Source: Alphaproteobacteria bacterium (lineage in GTDB: Bacteria; Pseudomonadota; Alphaproteobacteria; Micropepsales; Micropepsaceae). From it: DNA of 36,211 nt. Shown here piece after piece: positions 7,761 to 16,365 of this stretch (its first letter is position 1; each line of letters begins with the position of its first letter). The notes under the pieces were generated by a model. The model had not been told where the DNA came from. It did not search any database and saw only the letters and a program-made list of their open reading frames with translations. Location of the stretch: positions 1 through 36,211 of the forward strand of contig CANKIV010000004.1 of NCBI GenBank assembly GCA_947482125.1, read 5' to 3'. A program made the position numbers and the translations under genes.

Positions 7761-8324
7761 ATGGAAGGCAAGGTGCGCAAGGTCCAGATTTCGGGCCGCG
7801 ACCTTTTTCTTTGCGATGGCCTGATTGATGCCGGCATGACGACCCAGCTCGGCATCGCGGTAAAGGGCCTGCATTACAAGCGCAGCGAAAAGAGCCGCCC
7901 TGATGTGCCGGCCCTGTCGTCGGCTGCCGACATTGATCCCGCAGTGGTGAAGGGCGATCCCTTTTTCCAGCGGCTGAAGGCGGTGGCCGGGCAGATGTTT
8001 CCCGGCGAAACGCTGAGCGACCTGCGCGCCTATGTGAACTCCAGCGTCTATGGCGACAGCTATTTCGGCCATCGCGACTGTCCGGAAACCAGCCCCAACA
8101 TCACCGTGCTCTACTATGCCAACCTGATCTGGCAGACGGACTGGGGCGGCGAGACCATCTTCTACAACGATGACGAGGATGCGGTGCTGGCGGTGTCGCC
8201 CAGGCCGGGCCGCCTGGTGGTCGGGCGCGGCGCCATCCTGCACCGTGCCAATGTGCCGACCCGGTCGTGTTACGAAGAGCGGCTGACGGTGGCCTACAAG
8301 CTGACCTCCAGCGGACCCAAATAA
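7761..8324 (+). CDS. 2OG-Fe(II) oxygenase-like (prolyl 4-hydroxylase type) protein
   Basis: YVNSSVYGDSYFGHRD...NITVLYYANLIWQTDWGGETIFY...RPGRLVVGRGAILHRANVPTR..EERLTVAYKL: HxD...H...R layout. Confidence 0.8.
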   Translation: MEGKVRKVQISGRDLFLCDGLIDAGMTTQLGIAVKGLHYKRSEKSRPDVPALSSAADIDPAVVKGDPFFQRLKAVAGQMFPGETLSDLRAYVNSSVYGDSYFGHRDCPETSPNITVLYYANLIWQTDWGGETIFYNDDEDAVLAVSPRPGRLVVGRGAILHRANVPTRSCYEERLTVAYKLTSSGPK

Positions 8325-8327
8325 AAA

Positions 8328-8356
8328 GGCGGCGCTGCAGAAGCGCCGCCTTTTTT
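8328..8356. terminator. Bidirectional intrinsic terminator between convergent genes
   Basis: AAAAA-GGCGGCGCT-gcaga-AGCGCCGCC-TTTTTT. Confidence 0.85.
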
Positions 8357-8373
8357 CGTTTCTGCCGGTCCGG

Positions 8374-9459
8374 CTAGTTGTGTTCGATCTTGTGCACCTT
8401 GGCCAGCACCGAGTCCGCGACCCAGATGGTCTTCTGGTCTTTCGATACCGCCATGTAATGGCCTTCGCCGACATCGTTGGAATCGCGCACCGTGCCGGCC
8501 TTGCCGAACCAGCCCTGCACCTTGCCGTCCCAACCCATCTTCATCACCATGCCGTGGCGCCCGGTGGAGAGCCAAAGCTGGCCGGTGGCGTCCTGATAGA
8601 AGCCGCAGGTGAGCTGGCCCAGCTGGATTTCGCGGTTGCGGGTCTTCAGGTCTTTGTCAAAAACCACGATCTTGCCGCTGGCGCGGTCGGCGACCCAGAC
8701 TTCGCCGGTGGGCGATACCACCACCGAATGGATCACCGGCAGGAAGCCGTCATTGTGCGCCATGCTGGCGCTGGAAAGGTACTTTCCATCCTTGTCGAAC
8801 TTGAGCACCCGCGGATCGCCGCCCGGAACCGCGGGCGGATGCACGAAGACGCCGCGCGGCTTGGCGGCGCGCACCTGGGGCAGGTCATAGGTGGCGCAGA
8901 AGGTGCAGTCGGCGGGCGGCGAGGTGCCGCCATGGCTCTGCACCACATAGAAATTGTCGTCCTTGTCCCAGGCGATGTCGAGCGGCTGGTTGAACATGCC
9001 GTTCCACCTGGTCTCGTCCCACACCGCATTCTCGCCGCGCACGCCGAAGGTGCGGATCACGTCGCCATTGGGGTTCAGCTTCCAGATGATGTTCATGAAG
9101 CTGTCGATGACCCAGATATTGCCGTGGCGGTCGATGCGGATGCCGTGCGGGTTCATGGCGATGTTGGGATTGAACACCCGCAGCACCTTGGTGCCGGTCG
9201 GGTCGTACTCCACCATCATGATGGCGGGGTTGCGGTTGAAGACGATCAGGTTGCCGTTGGGGCGCAGCGCCAGCGCGGCGACATTGCCGAACTGCTCGCC
9301 ATTGGGCGCCACCGGACGGGTGCCGAAGTGATAGGGCAGCTGCGGCGCATCGGGCATCACCAGCTTGGCCTCGGCCTGCTGCGGCATGGGGGTGGTCTGG
9401 GCCGCCAGCGGCGTGGCCAGAAGCATCGAGGCGGCGATCAGTTTGGAAAGATGGTTCAT
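8374..9459 (-). CDS. Secreted NHL-repeat / beta-propeller protein (peptidyl-amidating-lyase-like fold)
   Basis: Signal peptide MNHLSKLIAASMLLATPLAAQ; repeats HGIRIDRHGNIWVIDSFMNIIWKLNPNGDVI, QPLDIAWDKDDNFYVVQS, HSVVVSPTGEVWVADRASGKIVVFDKD. Confidence 0.8.
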   Translation of the reverse strand: MNHLSKLIAASMLLATPLAAQTTPMPQQAEAKLVMPDAPQLPYHFGTRPVAPNGEQFGNVAALALRPNGNLIVFNRNPAIMMVEYDPTGTKVLRVFNPNIAMNPHGIRIDRHGNIWVIDSFMNIIWKLNPNGDVIRTFGVRGENAVWDETRWNGMFNQPLDIAWDKDDNFYVVQSHGGTSPPADCTFCATYDLPQVRAAKPRGVFVHPPAVPGGDPRVLKFDKDGKYLSSASMAHNDGFLPVIHSVVVSPTGEVWVADRASGKIVVFDKDLKTRNREIQLGQLTCGFYQDATGQLWLSTGRHGMVMKMGWDGKVQGWFGKAGTVRDSNDVGEGHYMAVSKDQKTIWVADSVLAKVHKIEHN

Positions 9460-9482
9460 GTGAATGGTCCTTTTGCGTTGAG

Positions 9483-10250
9483 TCAGTAACGGGCGATGCC
9501 CTTGGTTTTCCAGATGCCGCGCATTTGCGGCGAGACGGCGAAGGTGATGAAGGCGGCGGCATTTTTCTTGTCGGCGCTTCGGACGGAAATTCCCGCGGCC
9601 ATGTCCATGTGCATGCCCAGCTCGGCCGGCAGTTCACCGACCAGATACGGATTGCCGGTTTCGGTATTGGCGGGATTGTGCGGATCGTGGATCAGGCCAA
9701 GGCCCATGGCCGCCGCATCGCCGTCGCCGCGCTTGAGCGCGGGTTCGGCGTCGCCCTTGATCGGCTGACCCTTGATGCCCGCGAAATCGGTGCGTTGAAG
9801 AAGACGCCCGCTCATCCCCGCCTGCATGCTGCCGCTGGCGGGATCGGTATAAAAGACCACCGAGGCGCTTTTCATTGCCGCGATAAGTTTGGCGACACTG
9901 CTGATGTCGGCGCGCGGGGCATCCGGTTTCTTGAACAGGCCGATCTCGGCCCGGCCCAGCGGGGTGAAATGGCTGGCGCCGCCGCTCAGCGCCAGCGTGC
10001 CCATCAGGTCCATTGGCAGGATCACCACATCGGCGGCGGGCGTAGCGGTGCGGGTGTCGTTCACGATCGTGCTCATGCCCAATACCTGGATGGTGACCTT
10101 GACGCCGGTCTTTTTCTCGAAGGCGGCGGCGACTTCGCCAAGGCCGGAATTGGAAATCACGCCGGGGCTGATGACGCGGATTTCGGCGGCGCGCAAGGAC
10201 GAGACAGCACACAGCAAAGCAGCGGTGGCCAGTCCGATCAGGCGCATCAT
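9483..10250 (-). CDS. Periplasmic substrate-binding protein, ModA-like
   Basis: Signal peptide; AEIRVISPGVISNSGLGEVAAAFEKKTGVKVTIQVLGMSTIVND...ADVVILPMDLM; no permease or ATPase gene alongside. Confidence 0.75.
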   Translation of the reverse strand: MMRLIGLATAALLCAVSSLRAAEIRVISPGVISNSGLGEVAAAFEKKTGVKVTIQVLGMSTIVNDTRTATPAADVVILPMDLMGTLALSGGASHFTPLGRAEIGLFKKPDAPRADISSVAKLIAAMKSASVVFYTDPASGSMQAGMSGRLLQRTDFAGIKGQPIKGDAEPALKRGDGDAAAMGLGLIHDPHNPANTETGNPYLVGELPAELGMHMDMAAGISVRSADKKNAAAFITFAVSPQMRGIWKTKGIARY

Positions 10251-10313
10251 TCCCCCGGCAGTTTCTTGGTCTTCTCCCCAAGCAAACGCCCCTTTGGGGC
10301 GCTTGGCAACCGC

Positions 10314-12233
10314 TTAGTGCTGGTAGGGCGGAATGTTCGGCGCGTCGCCCAGGTCGGCCACCGTCGCGTCCCATGGAAAGGCGAGGGTGGGATCGTTGGC
10401 GAAACGCTTCATGCGGATGGTCAGCCGCGCGCCCGCGCCGGGCGCCAGCCGCAGCGGCACGCAGGGCGCATTGACCTGTGTGGTGGCTTTGCCGTCCGAC
10501 ACCGACAGCAACTGATGCTCGGCATAGGCGCCGCCCTGCACGATCACGCTTTTGGCCGCGCTCTGGTTCAGGTTGACGAGGGAGACGGTGACGCTGTCGG
10601 TCGTCCAGCTATCCACCAAAGCGGCGACGTCTTCGGGGATGCCGGCGCGGCGCTGTTCCGGATCGAAATAGCGCAGGCGGGAAAATTGCAGCGCCCCGCC
10701 CTGGCCCGGCGTGGTGGGGGCCCAGCCGGGATGGCCGATATAAAGCCCCGCCTCCATCAGCTGCGTCAGGGATTCGGCCACGGCGGTTCCGGGATTGAAG
10801 TCCAGCGCCGCATCGGCCAGGCGCATGTCGGTCGAGGTGGTGTCGGCATCCACTTCCTGCATGCGCTTGCGGATGGCGGTGAGGGTTTGGCGCAGCACTT
10901 TGGCGGGATAGCCGGGATTCCTGCCTTCGAGATAGGAATACCAGCCGGTTTCCTCGGCGCGCGCCCGGTCCGACGGGCGCATGGAGAGATAATAGATTTC
11001 CAGGAAGTTGAAATTGTAATTGCCGGGACGAAAGCTGTACCAGCCCTGGTCGCCATGCATGGTGGGCGAGGATTTCTTGCCGTCGACGACCTTGGCCTGG
11101 GCGTCGATCCTGCTGGCCTGGCGGCGCCAGACGTCCAGATACTTGTCGTCGCCCCTGGTGACCAGATAGGCATTCATGAAACCGACGAAGGAGCGCGGCA
11201 GCCGGTTGCGGTCGGCGCGCTTGCCGGTCTGCGGCACGATGGGCGAGAAGCTCCAGCCATAGACGCCGCCATACCACTTGCCGCCGGCGTCGCTGCCGAT
11301 CACCCCGTCGCGCCCGACATTGCTGGGCAGGATGTCGTTATTGGCGCGCGCGCGTTCCACCCAGGCGTCGGTATATTCGACGATCCAGGCTTTGTACTTG
11401 TTCTCATGCGTCAGCATGTAGGCGGTGGCGGCCAGCGATGTGGCGACCAGGTTGAGCGGATTGTCGCCCACCACGTCATTGTAATCCTTGAAGTGGTCGA
11501 GGAAGCCCTGATAGTCGGCCTCGCCATGCGCCAGGGTGGGGAAGCGGTTGGCCACATCGATGGGATCGCCGGCCCAGTCCAGTCCCGTGGCTTTCCTCAG
11601 CATCGGGCCCCTGGAGCCATTCATCATGCTGCGGATCAGCTTGAGCTTGGGGTCGTAGTTCGGCGCGCCGGGATCTTCGTCCATGTAGAAGCCGGCGAAG
11701 CGCTTGATGCGGGCGCGGTACAGCCGGTCATAGGGATTGCCCAGCGGCATCTGGGCGAACACCGTCAGGCCTTCGCCATTGTGCTGCCAGTCCATGTTGA
11801 CCGGCCATTCCTTGTAATACATGCCCGCCTTGGCAAATGGCACGTCGGTGGTCCGGGCGGCGGTGAACTGGCGGACATGGCCTTCATAGGCTTTCTCGTA
11901 CATCTCCTTCAGCGCGGCATCGCCGCCCAGGGCATAGATGTGCGGCCAGTCGTTGAGATGCTCGATGGCATCGTCCGGGCCGTCATTGCCGCCCCAGCGT
12001 TCGGTGGTTTCCAGATAGCCGTTGGCCGGATTGAAATAGCGCCGGAAGAACTTGATGCAGGCGGCATTGTTGGCGCGCAGCACTTCGCGTTCCAGCAGCG
12101 CCCATTCCGGCGGCTCCATCGCGGTGGTGATGGTCAGAGCCGCTTCGGCCGCCTTCAGCTTCAGGGGCAGCAGCGCGGCATAGCCGGCCGCCGCCGAAGC
12201 CATCAGGAATCCACGGCGCGTGCGGTTCGTCAT
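10314..12233 (-). CDS. Large Tat-exported protein of uncertain function, possibly a glycan-active alpha/alpha-toroid enzyme
   Basis: Twin-Arg signal NRTRRGFLMASAAAG; long Trp/Tyr-rich helical body with HLNDWPHIYALGGD, WPVNMDWQHNGEGL, MHGDQGWYSFRPGNYNFNFLEIYYLSMRPSD. Confidence 0.6.
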   Translation of the reverse strand: MTNRTRRGFLMASAAAGYAALLPLKLKAAEAALTITTAMEPPEWALLEREVLRANNAACIKFFRRYFNPANGYLETTERWGGNDGPDDAIEHLNDWPHIYALGGDAALKEMYEKAYEGHVRQFTAARTTDVPFAKAGMYYKEWPVNMDWQHNGEGLTVFAQMPLGNPYDRLYRARIKRFAGFYMDEDPGAPNYDPKLKLIRSMMNGSRGPMLRKATGLDWAGDPIDVANRFPTLAHGEADYQGFLDHFKDYNDVVGDNPLNLVATSLAATAYMLTHENKYKAWIVEYTDAWVERARANNDILPSNVGRDGVIGSDAGGKWYGGVYGWSFSPIVPQTGKRADRNRLPRSFVGFMNAYLVTRGDDKYLDVWRRQASRIDAQAKVVDGKKSSPTMHGDQGWYSFRPGNYNFNFLEIYYLSMRPSDRARAEETGWYSYLEGRNPGYPAKVLRQTLTAIRKRMQEVDADTTSTDMRLADAALDFNPGTAVAESLTQLMEAGLYIGHPGWAPTTPGQGGALQFSRLRYFDPEQRRAGIPEDVAALVDSWTTDSVTVSLVNLNQSAAKSVIVQGGAYAEHQLLSVSDGKATTQVNAPCVPLRLAPGAGARLTIRMKRFANDPTLAFPWDATVADLGDAPNIPPYQH

Positions 12234-12244
12234 GCGAGTCTCTT

Positions 12245-13270
12245 TTACGGATTGAGCGAAGAGAGATAGGCGACGATATCGATGCGCTGGTCGGCGGTCA
12301 TCTTTTCGACCTGCGGCTTCATCATGGCGGCGCCCGGTCCGTTGCGCGCGCCGGTCTTGAAGTCATAGAGCTGGCGCGTCAGCTGGCTGGGCGAACGGCC
12401 CGCCAGCGGCGGCACATCGCCATTGCCATGGAACTGCGGCCCGTGACAGGCGGCGCAGGGGAAGCCGCCTGCGCCCGATTCCACCAGTTTCTTGCCGCGC
12501 GCAACCGAGCCTTTGGGCACATAGGCGACGAAGCCGATCATCGAACCGCGCGAGTCGATGGCGTGTTCATCTTCCGGGGTTTCAATGATGCGCTTGCCGA
12601 TCGGTTCCTTGGGGCCAGGCACCACGATCAGCATGTTGCGGCGGTCGATGTCGGTCTTGGGCACCATGTGGGTTTCCACGACGCGGATCCATTTCTTGTA
12701 TTTCAGTTTCGAGAAATAGTCGGCGGCGATCTTCACCTCGGCATCGTTGGAATGCTCCGCGATCTTGACCATCGATTTGATGGAGTTCATGCGGTTGGTG
12801 GAGGATTTTCGTGCGCCGCTGCGCATGTCCGCAACCTGCTGCACGATATAGTTGGCGGGCAGGCCGGCGACCGAGCTGTTCTCGGGCTTGCCCTGGCCGT
12901 TGGGCAGATGACAGAAGGCACAGGCCGACACTTCGGGCTTGCGGCCATGTTCGACAATGGTGGGCATCTTGGGATGCGAAGCGGGAAACCAGTCCGGCAC
13001 GTTCCAGCGGTCATTCACCTCGGCGGTGGTGAACACTTTCTTGGAGCCTTTCAGCCTGCGCTTTTCGGTGGGGTCCTGCGGCGCCCAGGGATGGGTGGCG
13101 ACCGCGAAGGCCCAATAGGGCAGGGGATCGTTCGCCAGGACCTTGCCGTTCTGCGCCGGCAGCTTGGCGGGATCGATGGCCGCGGCGCCCCGGTTGGCGC
13201 CCTGCTGCGCCAGCGCCGCGCCGCCCAGCAGCAGGCCTGAAATACCCAGCAAAATTACGATCTTGCGCAT
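12245..13270 (-). CDS. Exported diheme cytochrome c
   Basis: Signal peptide MRKIVILLGISGLLLGGAALAQQ; two CXXCH motifs (CAFCH, CAACH). Confidence 0.88.
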   Translation of the reverse strand: MRKIVILLGISGLLLGGAALAQQGANRGAAAIDPAKLPAQNGKVLANDPLPYWAFAVATHPWAPQDPTEKRRLKGSKKVFTTAEVNDRWNVPDWFPASHPKMPTIVEHGRKPEVSACAFCHLPNGQGKPENSSVAGLPANYIVQQVADMRSGARKSSTNRMNSIKSMVKIAEHSNDAEVKIAADYFSKLKYKKWIRVVETHMVPKTDIDRRNMLIVVPGPKEPIGKRIIETPEDEHAIDSRGSMIGFVAYVPKGSVARGKKLVESGAGGFPCAACHGPQFHGNGDVPPLAGRSPSQLTRQLYDFKTGARNGPGAAMMKPQVEKMTADQRIDIVAYLSSLNP

Positions 13271-13472
13271 TGTGGTCCCCTGTCCCTGACCGCCCGTTTG
13301 CGGGCGGTTGCCGGGCGGAGTGGCGCATGAAAGCGCCCCAAAATCAACGCCGCCGGCCGGCCTTGTCACAGACGTTCGGGCGGCCACATCGCACATGCGA
13401 AAGGCGCGAAGGGCCTTGGACGGTAGCGCGAAACGAGTCAGGCTGGCGGCTCATCGGGTCTGGGGAGAGCTC

Positions 13473-13897
13473 ATGAAAATCTTCGCGTTGACATCGGCGC
13501 TCGTGATCGGCGCATCCCTCTGCGGCCCGGCCGAGGCGCAGACGCGCCGCCCGTCGCAAAGTTACGGCTATCTGTTCGCCGAGTATGATTATCTCAGCGG
13601 CGGCGGTTCGATGAACGGCGGCGGTCTCGGCGCGGGCTGGCGGCTGGGCCGCTATTTCGGGGTGCAGGCGGGCGGGCAGTATTACAAGAAGTCCGGAACG
13701 GATTTCACCAACGGCTAAGTCGAAGCGCTGTTGTACCTGCCGGTCACGCCCCGTTTCTCGCTCACCGGCTCGATCGGCGGCGCATATGGCCGCAGCGAAA
13801 CCTCCACCATATTGGGCAATTTCTCGGCCAAGGGCGGCGGCTATCGCGCTGGCGTCGGCCTGGAATATTGGCTGACTCCGCGCTGGAGCCTGCGCTG
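13473..13897 (+). pseudogene. Outer-membrane beta-barrel protein, in-frame stop at 13716-13718 and truncated 3' end
   Basis: MKIFALTSALVIGASLCGPAEAQTRRPSQSYGYLFAEYDYLSGGG...YYKKSGTDFTNG*VEALLYLPVTPRFSLTGSIGGAYGRSETSTILGNFSAKGGGYRAGVGLEYWLTPRWSLR, same frame on both sides of TAA. Confidence 0.65.
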
Positions 13898-14134
13898 CTG
13901 CCAGTCATCGACATGATAGCGGCGGTCCTGGCGATATTGCGGGGGCAGGCGGTCACCGCGCGAAAAGCGCGGCGCGCTCATGCGCACGTGCGGATCATTG
14001 CGGTACGCCTCGTAACGATCCTCTCCATAGCCCTGCTGCGGCGGGCCACCACGGCCTGGATAGCCGGGCTGCGCCGTGACGGCGGTGGATCCCAGAAGCG
14101 ACAATGTCAGTGCGGCCATGACAATCTGTTTCAC
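13898..14134 (-). pseudogene. RcnB-like protein, truncated at its C-terminus
   Basis: GTG start: VKQIVMAALTLSLLGSTAVTAQPGYPGRGGPPQQGYGEDRYEAYRNDPHVRMSAPRFSRGDRLPPQYRQDRRYHVDDWQQRRLQ then runs antisense into the beta-barrel gene; usual C-terminal strand region absent. Confidence 0.6.
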
Positions 14135-14234
14135 GGTATTCCTTCCTTGCAGAAAGGCCGGCACAAACATTTCCGGTCAATGCAGCGTGTCATGCGGTTC
14201 GTCCCGGAACGTTGATCTTAATCAAGTGCGCCAA

Positions 14235-14276
14235 AACGCCCAGGCCCGGTGACGTTCGCCACCGGGCCTGGGCGTT
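14235..14276 (-). terminator. Terminator with perfect 17-bp stem
   Basis: AACGCCCAGGCCCGGTG-acgttcgc-CACCGGGCCTGGGCGTT, followed on minus strand by TTTT; downstream of the cupin gene. Confidence 0.8.
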
Positions 14277-14291
14277 GGAATGTTTGGCTGG

Positions 14292-14735
14292 CTATTTCGG
14301 GATCAGCACATCGCTGACGGGCGTGCGCGGCACGGTGCCCTTGTCGATCACCAGCGTCACCGCCACATGCACCGGGCCGCTGCCGGCGGCGGGGCGGCCG
14401 TCATGCACGGCTTCGCGCGGCACCATGAAGCTTTCGCCCGCCTTGATCACCTTGGGCGGCTGGCCCTTGATGAAGATCTCGAAGCTGCCTTGCGTCACCT
14501 GGGTCATCTCCACGCCATTATGGATATGCGCGCCGACGGTTTCGCCCGGCTTGAAATCGCGGGTGGTGATGATGACGGTCTGGGGCTTGGAACCCGTGGG
14601 GATATCGTAATTCTGGGTGTTGGGGCCCTGGGCCACCGCCATCACGCCGCCCGATTGGGCCACGGCGCTGCCGGCACCAAAAATTGCGCCGCCCGCCAGG
14701 GTCAACGCCGCGATCACGAAAGCACCGGTTTTCAT
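14292..14735 (-). CDS. Exported cupin-domain protein
   Basis: Signal peptide MKTGAFVIAALTLAGGAIFGAGSAVAQ; GETVGAHIHNGVEMTQVTQGSFEIFIKG...IKAGESFMVPREAVHDGRP. Confidence 0.85.
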   Translation of the reverse strand: MKTGAFVIAALTLAGGAIFGAGSAVAQSGGVMAVAQGPNTQNYDIPTGSKPQTVIITTRDFKPGETVGAHIHNGVEMTQVTQGSFEIFIKGQPPKVIKAGESFMVPREAVHDGRPAAGSGPVHVAVTLVIDKGTVPRTPVSDVLIPK

Positions 14736-14859
14736 ATCTTTTCTCCCCGTTGGTTTGCGCAAAGATGGCGTTTTGCGGGTCTTCCCGCAAGCACCGGACC
14801 TGCGTGCAGCGCAACAGGAATGACTGGCAGTGCGGACGGCTGAGGGCTATGCTTGCGCC

Positions 14860-15093
14860 ATGGCTGATAACAAGAAGAAAACCACCACCAACGCCGACTC
14901 CCGGCAGGATGCCGCCGACCGGCGCACCCAGATGGTCCGCGACCAGATGGAAAAAGAGCGTGCCGCCACCGACGCCAAGACCCAGCGGCTGAAGGCGCTG
15001 CGCCTGGCCCAGGAAGAAGAAGAGGCGGCCAAGCCCAAGGCTCCGCCCGCCGCCAAGGTGAAGAAAGTCGCCAAGGCGAAGGCGAAATCCTGA
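14860..15093 (+). CDS. Small charged Lys/Ala-rich hypothetical protein
   Basis: MADNKKKTTTNADSRQDAADRRTQMVRDQMEKERAATDAKTQRLKALRLAQEEEEAAKPKAPPAAKVKKVAKAKAKS. Confidence 0.55.
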   Translation: MADNKKKTTTNADSRQDAADRRTQMVRDQMEKERAATDAKTQRLKALRLAQEEEEAAKPKAPPAAKVKKVAKAKAKS

Positions 15094-15094
15094 C

Positions 15095-16093
15095 CTAGAG
15101 CGCCGTCACCGTTGCCGCCGATGCCGGGGCATTGCCCAGCGCATTGCGCAGCGGGAACAGGAAGGCGTCGGCCTCGATCTCGAAGATATCACCGGTTTGC
15201 GTCTTTACGCCCGCGCTGAACGAAAGCGTCGCGGTGCCGAAGAAATGCACATGCACGTCGCCGGGGCGGCGGAAGCCATCATACTTGAAGTGATGCGCTT
15301 CGAGGTTGGCGATGGTGTGGCTCATGTTGGTTTCGCCAGACAGGAAAGGCTTGTCGAAAATGATCTCGTTGCCCCGGCGCACTTTCGAGGTGCCGGTCAC
15401 GGCATCGGGCAGGGGTCCGGTGCGCAGCTCGGGCCCGAACGAACATTGGCGCAGCTTGGAATGGGCCAGCCACAGATAGTTGAACTTCTCGGTGACATGG
15501 TCCGAGAACTCATTGCCCAGCGCATAGCCCAGCCGATAAGACTGGCCGTCATCGCCGATGATATAAAGCCCCACGATCTCCGGTTCCTCGCCGCCGTCCT
15601 GGGCGAAGGCGGGGGATGAGAAGGCCGCTTCCGGCGCGACAACCGAAGCGCCATCGCCCTTGTAGAACCATTCGGGCTGCGCGCCCTCTTCGCCGGCCTT
15701 GGGTTTTCCCTTTTCCAGGCCCAGCTTGAACATGCGCATGGAGTCGGTGAGCGTGTCCTCCCCCGACAGTTTCTTGTGCATGGCGTCGCGCCCTTCGGCC
15801 GAGCCCAGATGCGTCAGGCCGGTGCCGGTGACGATCAGATGGGCGCTGTCGGTGGGATGGTCCAGCGGCGCCAGCACGCGGCCTTCGCTGAGCGCGGCGC
15901 GGATATCGACATGGTCGCCCAGGCCCAGATCGGCCAGCTTGGCTTCCAATGAAATGCCTTGCGCAATCGCGCCCCGCGCCAGGTCATAGGTGGTGGCGAC
16001 GCCATTGACGATGCGCCCCTTTGCGTCCGCATCCAGGGCCGCGACGGCGCGGCTGCCCTCGTTGGTTTTGAACTGCACCAGCCTTAGCACCAT
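15095..16093 (-). CDS. AraD1 / GguC-type fumarylacetoacetate-hydrolase-fold protein
   Basis: MVLRLVQFKTNEGSRAVAALD...GTGLTHLGSAEGRDAMHKK...GEEPEIVGLYIIGDDGQSYRLGYALGNEFSDHVTEKFNYLWLAHSKLRQCSFGPEL; GDVHVHFFGTATLSF. Confidence 0.82.
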   Translation of the reverse strand: MVLRLVQFKTNEGSRAVAALDADAKGRIVNGVATTYDLARGAIAQGISLEAKLADLGLGDHVDIRAALSEGRVLAPLDHPTDSAHLIVTGTGLTHLGSAEGRDAMHKKLSGEDTLTDSMRMFKLGLEKGKPKAGEEGAQPEWFYKGDGASVVAPEAAFSSPAFAQDGGEEPEIVGLYIIGDDGQSYRLGYALGNEFSDHVTEKFNYLWLAHSKLRQCSFGPELRTGPLPDAVTGTSKVRRGNEIIFDKPFLSGETNMSHTIANLEAHHFKYDGFRRPGDVHVHFFGTATLSFSAGVKTQTGDIFEIEADAFLFPLRNALGNAPASAATVTAL

Positions 16094-16188
16094 GATCCTG
16101 CCTCTTTCGGTTTGCCGTGTTTTCGCGCTCCTTGCGGCCGAAGGCAAATGGCGGCGGAACCTGCGCCCGGTGGGGGCGTTTGAGCAGC

Positions 16189-16365
16189 ATGAAGCTGACC
16201 GTCTTTTGCGTGATCGTATTTGTGGCCGGACTGTGGCCGGGACTGGCCAAGTATCAAGGCCCGGTCCCCGCGCCCCGGAAGCATGTCCTGCACACGCTGA
16301 AGGACGCGCCCAACCCCCAGCCCGCCTTCGGCCAGCTGGCCGAACGACTGAAGCTGCGGCTCTAG
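16189..16365 (+). CDS. Small hypothetical protein (58 aa) with N-terminal hydrophobic segment
   Basis: MKLTVFCVIVFVAGLWPGLAKYQGPVPAPRKHVLHTLKDAPNPQPAFGQLAERLKLRL. Confidence 0.45.
   Translation: MKLTVFCVIVFVAGLWPGLAKYQGPVPAPRKHVLHTLKDAPNPQPAFGQLAERLKLRL

Noticed and set aside
9525-12269. 914-aa + strand ORF and other long antisense ORFs (5881..7440 -, 16908..18773 -, 21018..22841 -, 30219..31940 -, 31944..33713 -)
   Set aside because: They lie opposite well-supported genes, have His/Gly/Ala/Arg-rich composition typical of GC-rich antisense frames and show no family motifs.
4404-13898. A single inversion joining the two RcnB-like genes across the 4.4 and 13.9 kb junctions
   Set aside because: The left fragment (RcnB 4404-5051) retains its own Gln/Pro-rich N-terminal region that does not continue from the 13.9-kb fragment, and the other side would fuse the barrel gene to the PRC-barrel-like ORF.
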